A DNA stretch of 64,000 nt from Chryseobacterium pennipullorum (GTDB taxonomy: Bacteria > Bacteroidota > Bacteroidia > Flavobacteriales > Weeksellaceae): assembly GCF_003384725.1 (NCBI RefSeq), contig NZ_QNVV01000003.1, forward strand, positions 310,001-374,000, given 5' to 3'. Positions 37,268 through 46,487 of the stretch are shown here, piece by piece (positions within the stretch are counted from its first letter, which is position 1; every line of letters starts with the position of its first letter). Under the pieces are notes generated by a model. The model was not told the origin of the DNA, ran no database searches, and worked only from the letters and a program-made list of their open reading frames with translations. Position numbers and translations under genes: made by a program.

Positions 37268-37594
37268 ATGTCAAAGTTAAAAATAAAAAGAGGAGATAAC
37301 GTAATCATTACTACTGGTAAGAAAGATATCAAAGGTAAGACTGGTGAAGTTATTGAAGTGATTAAGAAAGAAGGTAGAGACCCAAGAGTAATCGTTGCAG
37401 GACTTAACATCGTTAAAAAACACGTTAAGCCTTCAGCTTCAAATCCTCAGGGAGGAATTACTGAAAAAGAAGCTTCTATTCATATCTCAAACGTAGCTTT
37501 AGTTGGTAAAGACGGAAAAGCGATCAAAATCGGTTACAAAATCGAAGGAGATAAGAAAGTAAGAATTAACAAAAAAACGGGTGAAACTTTATAA
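37268..37594 (+). CDS. rplX: 50S ribosomal protein L24 (uL24)
   Basis: uL24 initiates 50S assembly. A KOW motif is visible in KIKRGDNVIITTGKKDIKGK, followed by GLNIVKKHVKPS. The length is 108 residues. Confidence 0.97.
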   Translation: MSKLKIKRGDNVIITTGKKDIKGKTGEVIEVIKKEGRDPRVIVAGLNIVKKHVKPSASNPQGGITEKEASIHISNVALVGKDGKAIKIGYKIEGDKKVRINKKTGETL

Positions 37595-37605
37595 TTTGAA
37601 TTAAC

Positions 37606-38157
37606 ATGGAATTTATAGCAAGACCCAAAAAAGCATATAAAGAAACAATTGTTCCTGCAATGATGGAAGAATTCGGGTATAAGTCAGTAATGCAAGTACC
37701 TAAATTAGAGAAAATCGTTGTATCACAAGGTTTAGGAGATGCTACTGCAGATAAGAAAATCATTGATTATGCTGTAGAAGAATTAACAAACATCACAGGT
37801 CAGAAAGCAGTAGGTACGATCTCTAAGAAAGACGAAGCTGCATTCAAATTGAGAAAAGGAATGCCTGTAGGTGCTAAAGTAACTTTGAGAGCTCACAGAA
37901 TGTATGAGTTCTTAGACAGACTTACTTCTTCTGCTTTACCACGTATCAGAGATTTCTCTGGTATCAAGGCAGATGGTTTCGATGGTAGAGGTAACTACAA
38001 CTTAGGTATTACTGAGCAAATTATCTTCCCTGAAATCGTAATTGACAAAGTGAAAAAAATCCAAGGGATGGACATTACTTTTGTAACAACTGCGAAGACA
38101 GATAAAGAAGCTAAAGCATTATTAACTCACTTCGGTTTACCATTTAAAAAGAACTAA
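37606..38157 (+). CDS. rplE: 50S ribosomal protein L5 (uL5)
   Basis: uL5 binds 5S rRNA and contacts the P-site tRNA elbow. The 183-residue protein has [16 protein letters not shown] and the C-terminal [20 protein letters not shown] of the family. Confidence 0.98.
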   Translation: MEFIARPKKAYKETIVPAMMEEFGYKSVMQVPKLEKIVVSQGLGDATADKKIIDYAVEELTNITGQKAVGTISKKDEAAFKLRKGMPVGAKVTLRAHRMYEFLDRLTSSALPRIRDFSGIKADGFDGRGNYNLGITEQIIFPEIVIDKVKKIQGMDITFVTTAKTDKEAKALLTHFGLPFKKN

Positions 38158-38160
38158 GAA

Positions 38161-38430
38161 ATGGCTAAAGAATCAATGAAAGCGCGTGAGCGCAAAAGAG
38201 AAGCACTAGTTGCTAAATACGCTGACAAAAGAAAAGCTCTTAAAGAAGCAGGTGATTACGAAGGACTTCAAAAATTACCAAAAAATGCTTCTCCTGTAAG
38301 ATTACACAACAGATGTAAACTGACAGGTAGACCAAGAGGATATATGAGAACGTTCGGAATTTCCAGAGTAACTTTCAGAGAAATGGCAAACAACGGTCTT
38401 ATCCCAGGGGTAAGAAAAGCTAGTTGGTAA
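38161..38430 (+). CDS. rpsN: 30S ribosomal protein S14 (uS14), zinc-independent form
   Basis: uS14 assembles late in the 30S head. The 89-residue protein is the long C-minus type: there is no CxxC pair, only Cys52 within [15 protein letters not shown]. The C-terminal [11 protein letters not shown] is intact. Its TAA is followed by an unusually long spacer before rpsH. Confidence 0.97.
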   Translation: MAKESMKARERKREALVAKYADKRKALKEAGDYEGLQKLPKNASPVRLHNRCKLTGRPRGYMRTFGISRVTFREMANNGLIPGVRKASW

Positions 38431-38449
38431 TTATTACTAATTAAAATCG

Positions 38450-38518
38450 GAACAATTAAGTTGTTCAGATACTAAAGATAACAAATATCAGACTGAAGAT
38501 TTCTGAAGTCTGATATTT
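38450..38518. other. Two hairpins between rpsN and rpsH
   Basis: A small hairpin (GAACAA with TTGTTC, 38450-38466) is followed by a 12-bp perfect stem (AAATATCAGACT with AGTCTGATATTT, 38483-38518) with a 12-base loop. The following bases are TTACTC, not a long T tract, so this is not a standard terminator. It could be a processing site or an attenuator in the 146-base spacer. Confidence 0.6.
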
Positions 38519-38576
38519 TACTCTTCAAGTCTTTGCAAAACTGATTGTTCTTTAACCAATAATTTATAAAAGAAAA

Positions 38577-38975
38577 ATGGTAACAGATCCAATTTCAGAT
38601 TTCCTAACAAGAGTAAGGAACGCACAAAGCGCAGGCCACAAAGTGGTGGAAATTCCTGCATCGAAAATCAAAAAGGAGATTACTAAGATCCTATTTGATC
38701 AAGGGTATATCTTAAACTTCAAGTTTGAAGATAACGCTGTTCAAGGAGTGATCAAAATCGCTTTAAAGTACGATAAGCAAACCAACAAACCAGCTATCAA
38801 GTCTATTCAAAGAGCTTCTAGACCAGGTTTGAGACAGTACAAAGGTTCTACTGAACTTCCAAGAGTACTAAACGGTTTGGGTATTTCTATCATCTCTACT
38901 TCTAAAGGAGTAATGACTGACAAGAAAGCTAGAGAAGAGAAAGTAGGCGGTGAAGTAATCTGCTATGTTTATTAA
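38577..38975 (+). CDS. rpsH: 30S ribosomal protein S8 (uS8)
   Basis: uS8 is a primary 16S rRNA binder in the central domain. The 132-residue protein begins TDPISDFLTRVRNAQ and ends with GLGISIISTSKGVMTDKKAR and GGEVICYVY, as expected. In E. coli S8 represses the spc operon; the hairpins upstream are not the known S8 site. Confidence 0.98.
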   Translation: MVTDPISDFLTRVRNAQSAGHKVVEIPASKIKKEITKILFDQGYILNFKFEDNAVQGVIKIALKYDKQTNKPAIKSIQRASRPGLRQYKGSTELPRVLNGLGISIISTSKGVMTDKKAREEKVGGEVICYVY

Positions 38976-38992
38976 TTTTTAATCAGAGGAAA

Positions 38993-39538
38993 ATGTCAAG
39001 AATTGGTAAAGCAATTATAACAATTCCAGCAGGAGTTACAATCACTGAAAACAACGGTGTAGTAACTGTAAAAGGAGCTAAAGGAGAACTTTCTCAGGAG
39101 CTTACAGCAGGAATTACTATAGAACAAAAAGATGGTGAACTTAACGTAAACAGACCATCTGATTCTAAACAACACAAAGCACTTCACGGTCTATACAGAG
39201 CGTTAATCAACAACATGATTGTTGGTGTAAGTGCAGGTTTCGAAAAGAAACTTGAATTAGTAGGGGTAGGATATAGAGCTTCACACGCAGGTCAAAAACT
39301 TGAGTTAGCTTTAGGATTCTCTCACGGTATCGTATTAGAACTTCCAGGTGAAGTAAAAGTTGATACATTGACTGAAAAAGGTAAAAACCCAATTATTACT
39401 TTAACGTCTCACGACAACCAACTTCTAGGAATGGTAGCTGCAAAGATCCGTTCTTTCAGAAAGCCTGAACCATACAAAGGAAAAGGTGTAAGATTCGTAG
39501 GAGAAATTGTTAGACGTAAAGCTGGTAAATCTGCTTAA
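38993..39538 (+). CDS. rplF: 50S ribosomal protein L6 (uL6)
   Basis: uL6 lies near the elongation-factor-binding site. The 181-residue protein has two similar domains and the C-terminal signature PEPYKGKGVRFVGEIVRRK. Confidence 0.98.
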   Translation: MSRIGKAIITIPAGVTITENNGVVTVKGAKGELSQELTAGITIEQKDGELNVNRPSDSKQHKALHGLYRALINNMIVGVSAGFEKKLELVGVGYRASHAGQKLELALGFSHGIVLELPGEVKVDTLTEKGKNPIITLTSHDNQLLGMVAAKIRSFRKPEPYKGKGVRFVGEIVRRKAGKSA

Positions 39539-39553
39539 TAAATTATAAGTATT

Positions 39554-39907
39554 ATGGCATTAAGTAAATTAGAAAAAAGAATAAGAATCAAAAGAAGAGT
39601 AAGAGGGAAAATCTCTGGATCTTCTGAATTGCCAAGATTATCTGTATACAAAAGTAATAAGGAAATTTACGCTCAGTTAATCGACGATAAAAATGGTAAA
39701 ACTTTAGCATTCGCCTCTTCAAGAGAGAAAGGTGTAGACGCTAAAGGTACTAAGACTGAAGTTTCTGCTGCTGTTGGTAAAGCGATCGCTGCCAAAGCTA
39801 AAGCTGCAGGAATTGAAAGTATTGTATTTGACAGAAACGGTTTCGTATATCACGGTAGAGTAAAAGCTCTAGCTGATGGTGCGAGAGAAGGAGGACTTAA
39901 ATTCTAA
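39554..39907 (+). CDS. rplR: 50S ribosomal protein L18 (uL18)
   Basis: uL18 carries 5S rRNA into the 50S subunit. The 117-residue protein has [19 protein letters not shown] and ends in the conserved [19 protein letters not shown]. Confidence 0.98.
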   Translation: MALSKLEKRIRIKRRVRGKISGSSELPRLSVYKSNKEIYAQLIDDKNGKTLAFASSREKGVDAKGTKTEVSAAVGKAIAAKAKAAGIESIVFDRNGFVYHGRVKALADGAREGGLKF

Positions 39908-39926
39908 TCATTAAATTTCGGAAAAT

Positions 39927-40448
39927 ATGTTAGGACTAGATAATATAGAAAGAGTAAAACCGGGAGGATTAGAATTAAAAGATCGTCTCGTAGCTGTTAA
40001 CAGAGTAACAAAAGTAACTAAAGGAGGTAGAGCTTTCGGATTTTCTGCTATTGTTGTAGTAGGTAATGAAGAAGGTGTTATCGGTTTTGGTTTAGGAAAA
40101 TCTAAAGAGGTAGCTTCTGCAATTGCTAAAGCAGTTGAAGACGCTAAGAAAAACCTTGTTAAAGTTCCGGTAATGAACCATACTATTCCTCACCAAACTA
40201 CTGCTAGATACGGTGGTGCAGATATCTTCCTAAGACCTGCTTCTCACGGTACAGGATTGATCGCAGGTGGTGCGGTAAGAGCGGTATTGGAGTCTGCTGG
40301 TATTCACGATATCCTTTCAAAATCTAAAGGATCTTCTAACCCTCACAACGTGGTGAAAGCTACTTTCAAAGCGTTATTGGATATCAGAAGACCAGAAGAG
40401 ATCGCTAGAATGAGAGGAGTTTCTCTAAGTAAAGTGTTTAACGGTTAA
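39927..40448 (+). CDS. rpsE: 30S ribosomal protein S5 (uS5)
   Basis: uS5 is involved in decoding accuracy and mRNA unwinding. The 173-residue protein has the double-stranded-RNA-binding-like domain ([19 protein letters not shown], about residues 19-37) and the C-terminal fold with [19 protein letters not shown]. Confidence 0.98.
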   Translation: MLGLDNIERVKPGGLELKDRLVAVNRVTKVTKGGRAFGFSAIVVVGNEEGVIGFGLGKSKEVASAIAKAVEDAKKNLVKVPVMNHTIPHQTTARYGGADIFLRPASHGTGLIAGGAVRAVLESAGIHDILSKSKGSSNPHNVVKATFKALLDIRRPEEIARMRGVSLSKVFNG

Positions 40449-40459
40449 TACATAAAACA

Positions 40460-40636
40460 ATGGCAACAATTAAAGTAAAGCAAGTAAGAAGCGCTATTGG
40501 TAGAACAAAAACCCAAAAGAGAACGCTTGAAGCATTAGGATTAAAAAAACTTCACCAAGTTGTAGAACATGAAGCGACTCCTTCTATCTTAGGAATGATC
40601 GCTGCAGTAAGCCACTTACTTGAAGTTCAAAAATAA
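40460..40636 (+). CDS. rpmD: 50S ribosomal protein L30 (uL30)
   Basis: This 58-residue frame between rpsE and rplO encodes L30: MATIKVKQVRSAIGRTKTQ, then the LGLKKLHQVVEH segment typical of the family. Position, length and motif all fit the spc operon order. It begins 11 bases after rpsE. Confidence 0.96.
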   Translation: MATIKVKQVRSAIGRTKTQKRTLEALGLKKLHQVVEHEATPSILGMIAAVSHLLEVQK

Positions 40637-40656
40637 TTTTATAAAAGAGAATTAAA

Positions 40657-41106
40657 ATGAATTTAAATAACATACAACCTGCTGCAGGATCTACTTTCAA
40701 CTCAAAGAGAATTGGTAGAGGTCAGGGTACAGGAAAAGGAGGTACTTCAACAAAAGGACACAAAGGTCAGAAAGCTAGAGCTGGTTATTCTCAGAAAATC
40801 GGTTTCGAAGGTGGACAGATGCCTTTACAGAGAAGATTACCTAAATTCGGATTCAAAAACGTAAACAGAAAAGAGTTTAGAGGCGTAAACCTTGATACTA
40901 TCCAGACTTTAATCGAGAACAAATCCATCACTGGAGATATCACGAAAGAAGTTTTAGTAGAAAACGGGATCGTTTCTAAAAACGAATTAGTGAAAATTAT
41001 GGGTAGAGGAGAATTGAAATCTGCGGTTTCAATCTCTGCTGACAAGTTCACTAAATCTGCTGAAGAGCTTATTGCTAAGGCAGGTGGAAAAGCAATTACC
41101 TTATAA
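40657..41106 (+). CDS. rplO: 50S ribosomal protein L15 (uL15)
   Basis: uL15 is a late-assembly 50S protein. The 149-residue protein begins MNLNNIQPAAGSTFNSKRIG and has the glycine-rich GRGQGTGKGGTSTKGHKGQ and FEGGQMPLQRRLPKFGFKN. secY follows 9 bases later. Confidence 0.98.
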   Translation: MNLNNIQPAAGSTFNSKRIGRGQGTGKGGTSTKGHKGQKARAGYSQKIGFEGGQMPLQRRLPKFGFKNVNRKEFRGVNLDTIQTLIENKSITGDITKEVLVENGIVSKNELVKIMGRGELKSAVSISADKFTKSAEELIAKAGGKAITL

Positions 41107-41115
41107 TACTTACTA

Positions 41116-42495
41116 ATGAAAGAATTTATACAAACACTTAAAAATATTTGGAGTCTTAAAGAATTAAGAGATAAAATTCTCTTCACTTTAGGTATTATCC
41201 TTGTGTATAGATTCGCATCTTATATCTCGCTTCCTGCGATTAACCTTGCAGAGGTGGGAGATCTCTTAGAGCATTATAAAAATCAAGGCGGTAACAAGCA
41301 AGGAGCAGGTCTCCTTGGCTTGCTTTCGTCGTTTACGGGGGGGGCTTTCAGCCATGCTTCCGTAATGGCGTTGGGAATCATGCCTTATATTTCTGCTTCT
41401 ATTATTGTTCAGTTGATGGGGATGGCTATTCCTTATCTTCAGAAACTTCAGAAAGATGGAGAGTCCGGTAGAAATACATTGAACCAAATTACAAGATGGT
41501 TAACGATCGGGGTTTGTCTGGTACAGGCACCTTCTTACTTAACTTCTATTACTCAATTATTCTTACCCTATGCTCAATTCCAGTCTGCATATTATGTAGA
41601 GCCTAATTCAATCATGTTCTGGTTACCAAGTATTGTTATCCTGGTTGCCGGTTCAGTATTTGCAATGTGGCTGGGTGAAAAGATTACCGATAAAGGAATC
41701 GGAAATGGTATCTCTATCCTTATTATGGTGGGGATCCTTTCAAGATTGCCTGAGGCATTCGTACAGGAGATGGCCGTGCAAAACGGAAAAGGAGGAATGG
41801 GATCTATCATGATCCTTATCGAAGTATTATTCTGGATGTTGGTGGTTCTTTTAGCAGTGATTTTATCAGTTGCTGTTAGAAAAATTCCTATTCAGTATGT
41901 AAGCAGAGCTCAAGCAAGAGGAGGTGTAAACAGAAATCTTATGCAGGGAGCAAGACAATGGATCCCATTGAAAGTAAATGCTGCTGGTGTAATGCCGATT
42001 ATCTTTGCCCAGGCATTGATGTTCGTACCAGGACTATTAACAAAGTTCGATGAGTCCAACACTTTTCTTGCAGGTTTCAAGAATGTTTTTAGCTGGCAGT
42101 ACAACGTATTGTTTGCGCTATTAATTATTATCTTCTCGTTTTTCTATACTGCAATTACAATTCCGGTAAACCAAATGGCTGATGATTTAAAGAGAAACGG
42201 AGGTTTAGTACCGAAGGTAAGACCCGGAAAAGAGACAGCAGATTATTTAGATGATATTTTATCAAAAATTACCTTGCCAGGTGCAATTTTTTTATCTATC
42301 TTTGCAGTCCTTCCAGCAATTGTGCATGGAAGCTTTGTTCAGACAGATGCGTTTGCCCTATTTTTCGGGGGAACGTCACTATTAATTATGGTAGGAGTAA
42401 TTTTAGATACTGTTCAACAGATTAATACATATCTGCTGAATCATCATTATGATGGCTTAATGCAGTCTAAACTGTCTAGAACGACTGGATATTAA
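41116..42495 (+). CDS. secY: Protein translocase subunit SecY
   Basis: SecY is the channel of the Sec translocon, through which signal-peptide and membrane proteins pass. The 459-residue protein has ten hydrophobic segments. Signatures include the plug/TM2 region (ALGIMPYISASIIVQLMG), GIGNGISILIMVGI and the cytoplasmic loop KVRPGKETADYLDDIL. It occupies its usual place between rplO and infA. Confidence 0.98.
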   Translation: MKEFIQTLKNIWSLKELRDKILFTLGIILVYRFASYISLPAINLAEVGDLLEHYKNQGGNKQGAGLLGLLSSFTGGAFSHASVMALGIMPYISASIIVQLMGMAIPYLQKLQKDGESGRNTLNQITRWLTIGVCLVQAPSYLTSITQLFLPYAQFQSAYYVEPNSIMFWLPSIVILVAGSVFAMWLGEKITDKGIGNGISILIMVGILSRLPEAFVQEMAVQNGKGGMGSIMILIEVLFWMLVVLLAVILSVAVRKIPIQYVSRAQARGGVNRNLMQGARQWIPLKVNAAGVMPIIFAQALMFVPGLLTKFDESNTFLAGFKNVFSWQYNVLFALLIIIFSFFYTAITIPVNQMADDLKRNGGLVPKVRPGKETADYLDDILSKITLPGAIFLSIFAVLPAIVHGSFVQTDAFALFFGGTSLLIMVGVILDTVQQINTYLLNHHYDGLMQSKLSRTTGY

Positions 42496-42498
42496 TTT

Positions 42499-42714
42499 AT
42501 GGCAAAACAAAAACATATTGAACAAGACGGCGTTATAACGGAAGCACTTTCGAACGCTCAGTTCCGTGTAGAACTTGAAAATGGGCATATTCTTATTGCT
42601 CATATTTCCGGTAAAATGCGAATGCACTATATTAAACTTTTACCTGGTGATAAGGTGAAACTAGAAATGTCTCCCTATGATTTAACGAAAGGGAGAATCA
42701 CATTTAGATATTAA
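42499..42714 (+). CDS. infA: Translation initiation factor IF-1
   Basis: IF-1 binds the A site of the 30S subunit during initiation. The 71-residue OB-fold protein has [15 protein letters not shown], the [19 protein letters not shown] core and ends [14 protein letters not shown]. It starts 3 bases after secY. A perfect hairpin follows before rpmJ. Confidence 0.98.
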   Translation: MAKQKHIEQDGVITEALSNAQFRVELENGHILIAHISGKMRMHYIKLLPGDKVKLEMSPYDLTKGRITFRY

Positions 42715-42722
42715 AACATTTA

Positions 42723-42750
42723 GCCAAATGGAATACTCATTCCATTTGGC
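42723..42750 (+). other. Perfect hairpin between infA and rpmJ
   Basis: A 12-bp perfect stem (GCCAAATGGAAT with ATTCCATTTGGC) closes an ACTC loop. It is not followed by a T tract, so it is more likely an RNA processing or stability element, or a partial attenuator, than a full terminator. Confidence 0.7.
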
Positions 42751-42776
42751 ATTTGTAAAAAATAAATACTATCAAA

Positions 42777-42893
42777 ATGAAAGTAAGAGCATCAATTAAA
42801 AAAAGAAGCGCTGATTGCAAAATCGTACGCAGAAAAGGTGTACTGTTCGTAATCAACAAGAAGAACCCAAAATTTAAACAAAGACAAGGTTAA
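42777..42893 (+). CDS. rpmJ: 50S ribosomal protein L36 (bL36), without zinc ligands
   Basis: This 38-residue frame matches L36: [20 protein letters not shown] and the ending KFKQRQG. Ordinary L36 binds zinc with three Cys and one His; here only Cys14 remains and the histidine is Lys/Phe-flanked sequence, so this is a C-minus form. Such forms are common where zinc is scarce or in lineages that lost the site. It sits in the usual place between infA and rpsM. Confidence 0.96.
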   Translation: MKVRASIKKRSADCKIVRRKGVLFVINKKNPKFKQRQG

Positions 42894-42902
42894 CATTAAA
42901 TT

Positions 42903-43280
42903 ATGGCGAGAATTGCAGGTATTGATTTACCAAAAAACAAAAGAGGTGTTATCGGTTTAACTTACATCTATGGAGTAGGAAGAAATACTTCTTCTGAAAT
43001 CCTTAAAGCTGCCGGTATCAGCGAAGACAAGAAAGTCAACGAATGGAATGACGATGAATTGGCTGCAATCAGAACCTATATCTCTGAAAACGTAAAAGTA
43101 GAAGGAGAATTAAGATCTGAAGTGCAATTGAACATCAAGAGATTGATGGACATAGGATGCCAACGAGGAATACGTCACAGACTTGGATTACCTTTAAGAG
43201 GCCAGAGAACGAAAAACAACTCTAGAACACGTAAAGGGAAGAGAAAAACTGTTGCTAACAAGAAAAAAGCTAGTAAATAA
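42903..43280 (+). CDS. rpsM: 30S ribosomal protein S13 (uS13)
   Basis: uS13 forms bridges between the subunits and contacts the P-site tRNA. The 125-residue protein begins [20 protein letters not shown] and has the C-terminal [19 protein letters not shown]. It begins 9 bases after rpmJ. Confidence 0.98.
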   Translation: MARIAGIDLPKNKRGVIGLTYIYGVGRNTSSEILKAAGISEDKKVNEWNDDELAAIRTYISENVKVEGELRSEVQLNIKRLMDIGCQRGIRHRLGLPLRGQRTKNNSRTRKGKRKTVANKKKASK

Positions 43281-43292
43281 TCGTTAGGAATT

Positions 43293-43682
43293 ATGGCAAA
43301 ACAAACTAAAGTAGTTAAAAAAAGAAAAGTAAAAGTTGAAGCTATTGGCGAAGCTCATATCCAAGCTTCTTTCAATAACATCATCATTTCTTTAACAAAT
43401 AAAAACGGAGAGGTTATCTCTTGGGCTTCTGCCGGTAAAATGGGATTCAGAGGTTCTAAAAAGAATACTCCATTTGCTGCTCAAATGGCAGCTGAAAATT
43501 GCTCTGCTGTAGCTCACGAAGCTGGTTTAAGAAGAGTAAAGGTGTTTGTGAAAGGTCCAGGTGCAGGTAGAGAATCTGCGATCAGATCAATCCACAATTC
43601 AGGAATTGAAGTTAGCGAAATCGTTGATGTGACTCCTATGCCACACAACGGATGTAGACCACCAAAAAGAAGAAGAGTTTAA
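43293..43682 (+). CDS. rpsK: 30S ribosomal protein S11 (uS11)
   Basis: uS11 lies on the 30S platform near the Shine-Dalgarno helix. The 129-residue protein has [20 protein letters not shown] and ends in the conserved [16 protein letters not shown]. Confidence 0.98.
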   Translation: MAKQTKVVKKRKVKVEAIGEAHIQASFNNIIISLTNKNGEVISWASAGKMGFRGSKKNTPFAAQMAAENCSAVAHEAGLRRVKVFVKGPGAGRESAIRSIHNSGIEVSEIVDVTPMPHNGCRPPKRRRV

Positions 43683-43701
43683 TTTTTAGAATTTACCCAT
43701 T

Positions 43702-44310
43702 ATGGCAAGATATATTGGACCTAAAACTAAGATTGCTAGAAAGTTTGGTGCTGCAATCTACGGAGATGATAAAAACTTCGAAAAAAGAAAAAACCAACCG
43801 CCAGGACAACACGGTCCTAACAAAAGAAGAGGTGCTAAAAAATCAGAATATGCAGTTCAGTTAGCGGAAAAACAAAAAGCTAAATATACTTACGGTATTT
43901 TAGAAAGACAGTTTGCTAACCTATTTGAAAAAGCACACAGAAGCAAGGGAGTAACAGGGGAAGTTCTATTACAACTTTGTGAATCAAGATTGGATAACGT
44001 AGTATACAGATTAGGTTTTGCTAAAACAAGATCTGGTGCTAGACAATTGGTTTCTCACAGACACATCACTGTGAACGGAGAAATTCTTAATATCCCTTCT
44101 TACTTGGTAAAAGCTGGTGATGTAATCGCTGTAAGAGAAAAGTCTAAGTCTCTTGAAGTTGTTACCAATGCATTGGCTTCTAAGTCAAACTATGAGTGGT
44201 TACAATTCAACGATGAGAAGAAAGAAGGTACCTTCATTTCTGCTCCTGAAAGAATCCAGATTCCGGAGGACATTAAGGAGAACCTTATCGTCGAACTTTA
44301 CTCTAAATAA
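43702..44310 (+). CDS. rpsD: 30S ribosomal protein S4 (uS4)
   Basis: uS4 nucleates 30S assembly and helps decoding accuracy. The 202-residue protein has an S4 RNA-binding domain (residues about 93-155: [20 protein letters not shown]). The N-terminal region lacks the zinc-binding Cys cluster. Its place before rpoA is normal for the alpha operon. Confidence 0.98.
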   Translation: MARYIGPKTKIARKFGAAIYGDDKNFEKRKNQPPGQHGPNKRRGAKKSEYAVQLAEKQKAKYTYGILERQFANLFEKAHRSKGVTGEVLLQLCESRLDNVVYRLGFAKTRSGARQLVSHRHITVNGEILNIPSYLVKAGDVIAVREKSKSLEVVTNALASKSNYEWLQFNDEKKEGTFISAPERIQIPEDIKENLIVELYSK

Positions 44311-44343
44311 TTTTTTAATCAAATTTTTGCTCAACCCAATAAT

Positions 44344-45339
44344 ATGGCAATTTTACAATTCATAAAACCCGATAAAGTAATTTTACTTAACTCTGATGAA
44401 TTTAAAGGTCAATTTGAATTCAGACCTTTAGAACCAGGTTTCGGGCTTACAATCGGTAATGCTTTGAGAAGAGTGTTGCTTTCTTCTCTGGAAGGATATG
44501 CTATTTCATCTATCAAAATAGAAGGTGTAGAGCACGAATTTTCAACTATTCCAGGAGTAATCGAAGATGTTACCGAAATTATTCTTAACCTTAAGCAGGT
44601 AAGATTAAAAGCTGCAGCAGAAGGCCAGGCTAACGAGCAGGTTGTTGCTAAAGTTTCAGGTCAGACGGTTATTACTGCTGGTGATTTAGGAAAGTCAATG
44701 AACGGATTCGAGGTTCTTAACCCGGATTTGGTAATCTGCAACCTAAACAGTGATGTAACTTTCGAAATTACTTTCAATATTGAAAAAGGTAGAGGATATG
44801 TTCCTTCAGAACAAAATAAGTCAAACAATGCACCGGTAGGTACTATTGCGATCGACTCTATTTTCACGCCAATCAAGAAAGTACAATACAGCATTGAAAA
44901 TTATCGTGTAGAGCAAAAAACAGACTACGAAAAACTTGTATTAGATATAGAAACTGACGGGTCTATCAGCCCTCAGAATGCTTTAACTGAAGCTTCTAAG
45001 ATATTAATTTATCACTTCATGCTATTCTCTGATGAGAGAATCACGCTTGAAACGGAAGCTGTAAAAGCATCTATCCAATACGATGAAGAAACACTTCACA
45101 CAAGACAACTTCTTAAGTCTAAATTAGCAGATATGGATCTTTCTGTAAGAGCCCTAAACTGTCTGAAAGCAGCTGAAGTAGAAACTCTTGGAGAATTGGT
45201 TTCTTACAGTAAGTCTGATTTGATGAAATTCAGAAATTTTGGTAAAAAATCTTTGACAGAACTAGAAGAATTAGTGCATTCAAAAGGTCTTAACTTCGGT
45301 TTCGACGTTGCAAAATATAAGTTAGACGCTGATAAATAA
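44344..45339 (+). CDS. rpoA: DNA-directed RNA polymerase subunit alpha
   Basis: The alpha dimer starts RNA polymerase assembly. The N-terminal domain has [20 protein letters not shown] and LSSLEGYAI near residues 25-55. The C-terminal domain (about 250-331) has the helix-hairpin-helix segment [20 protein letters not shown], which contacts promoter DNA and activators. The 331-residue length is standard. Confidence 0.98.
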   Translation: MAILQFIKPDKVILLNSDEFKGQFEFRPLEPGFGLTIGNALRRVLLSSLEGYAISSIKIEGVEHEFSTIPGVIEDVTEIILNLKQVRLKAAAEGQANEQVVAKVSGQTVITAGDLGKSMNGFEVLNPDLVICNLNSDVTFEITFNIEKGRGYVPSEQNKSNNAPVGTIAIDSIFTPIKKVQYSIENYRVEQKTDYEKLVLDIETDGSISPQNALTEASKILIYHFMLFSDERITLETEAVKASIQYDEETLHTRQLLKSKLADMDLSVRALNCLKAAEVETLGELVSYSKSDLMKFRNFGKKSLTELEELVHSKGLNFGFDVAKYKLDADK

Positions 45340-45345
45340 TTAATA

Positions 45346-45867
45346 ATGAGACACGGTAAAAAATTCAATCACTTAGGAAGAACAGCTTCTCACAGAAGTG
45401 CTTTACTTTCTAATATGGCTTGTTCTCTAATTGAGCATAAAAGAATCAACACTACTGTAGCTAAAGCTAAAGCTTTAAGAGTATATGTTGAGCCTCTATT
45501 AACAAAAGCAAAAGAAGATACTACACATAACAGAAGAGTAGTATTCTCTTACCTTCAAAATAAATTTGCGGTTGCTGAATTATTCAGAACTGTAGCTCCG
45601 AAAATCGCTGAAAGAAACGGTGGTTATACAAGAATCATTAAGACAGGTTTCAGACCAGGTGATGCTGCTGATATGGCTCTTATCGAATTGGTAGATTTCA
45701 ACGAGCTTTACAACCCTAATGCTGAAGAGAAAAAAGCTACAAGAAGAAGCAGAAGATCAACTGCTGCACCTAAAAAAGCTGAAGCTGTAGTAGCTGATGC
45801 TCCTGCAGTAGAAGAGAAGGTAGAAGAAGCTAAAGCTGACTCTACTGAAGAGAAAACTGAAGAATAA
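45346..45867 (+). CDS. rplQ: 50S ribosomal protein L17 (bL17) with long charged tail
   Basis: bL17 lies at the tunnel exit. Residues 1-120 are the family core ([20 protein letters not shown]). The remaining 50 or so residues form a low-complexity tail, first basic ([11 protein letters not shown]) and then Ala/Glu-rich, ending STEEKTEE, absent from E. coli L17. It closes the superoperon. Confidence 0.97.
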   Translation: MRHGKKFNHLGRTASHRSALLSNMACSLIEHKRINTTVAKAKALRVYVEPLLTKAKEDTTHNRRVVFSYLQNKFAVAELFRTVAPKIAERNGGYTRIIKTGFRPGDAADMALIELVDFNELYNPNAEEKKATRRSRRSTAAPKKAEAVVADAPAVEEKVEEAKADSTEEKTEE

Positions 45868-45888
45868 TATTCATTCAGATATATCATA

Positions 45889-45917
45889 AAAACCATCCGT
45901 ACTACGGATGGTTTTTT
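45889..45917 (+). terminator. Terminator of the ribosomal superoperon
   Basis: A 12-bp perfect stem (AAAACCATCCGT with ACGGATGGTTTT) with a 3-base loop and a following T run lies 21 bases after rplQ. Confidence 0.92.
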
Positions 45918-45960
45918 GTTTTTATAGCGTATAGTCTTTGCCATTTGGGCTCCTTTATAA

Positions 45961-45992
45961 ATAAAAAAATAAACCGCCCTTTTGAGCGGTTT
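45961..45992 (-). terminator. Terminator of the small lipoprotein gene
   Basis: A 7-bp stem (AAACCGC with GCGGTTT) lies just past the stop of the minus-strand lipoprotein gene and is followed on that strand by a run of T. Confidence 0.7.
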
Positions 45993-45998
45993 TATCAT

Positions 45999-46433
45999 TT
46001 ATATTTTCGTTCTCTTCAACTCAATAATATTATTACCCTGTTCGAGATGCAGGCTGTCTCCTTGCACTCTGGCAGTCATATCATCTTTTTTGTAGATGGT
46101 TTCATTTCCTTTTGATTCAATCTTAGGCAATGTAAATGTTTTTTTATTGCTGGTAATGGCAACTGTGCTTTCTTTGGGATCGTTTTTGAATACGACTTTT
46201 ACCAGGGTACCATCCGTGGCCTTATATACAAAATCTGTTTTCTCAATTTTTTTTCCGTTCACATCAACAGTGGAAGAGCTCTCGCTTATAGAGTCAATTT
46301 TACCATTTGTATCTGTAACCAGAGTTTCTGTACTATCGGTTTTAATAATGCTCTTATTTCCGCTTTCACTTTTTTTACAGCTGATCACTGTTAATGAAAG
46401 AATCGCGGCAAGGGCTAAGATGTTTTTTTTCAT
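45999..46433 (-). CDS. Small lipoprotein, possibly MliC-like
   Basis: The 144-residue product has a lipobox at Cys19 (VISC), a Ser/Thr-rich linker and a beta-rich domain from about residue 65. The pattern TLVKVVFKNDPKESTVAIT then MTARVQGDSLHLEQGNN resembles the MliC/PliC lysozyme-inhibitor fold, but the Cys residues of that family are absent, so the match is tentative. It converges on the ribosomal superoperon and stands alone. Confidence 0.72.
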   Translation of the reverse strand: MKKNILALAAILSLTVISCKKSESGNKSIIKTDSTETLVTDTNGKIDSISESSSTVDVNGKKIEKTDFVYKATDGTLVKVVFKNDPKESTVAITSNKKTFTLPKIESKGNETIYKKDDMTARVQGDSLHLEQGNNIIELKRTKI

Positions 46434-46451
46434 GATTATTTTATTTAATAT

Positions 46452-46482
46452 CCAATATAATTTTTAATCTTTAATTTTACAA
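46452..46482 (-). promoter_or_regulatory. Candidate promoter of the small lipoprotein gene
   Basis: On the minus strand, TTG (46480-46482) is followed after 20 bases by TAtaTTGG (46452-46459), one mismatch from the -7 consensus. Confidence 0.35.
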
Positions 46483-46487
46483 AAATC

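Noticed and set aside
45708..45998. Minus-strand frame of 96 aa overlapping the end of rplQ
   Set aside because: It mirrors the low-complexity tail of L17 and crosses the ribosomal terminator. It begins with a few plausible residues but has no coding signature.
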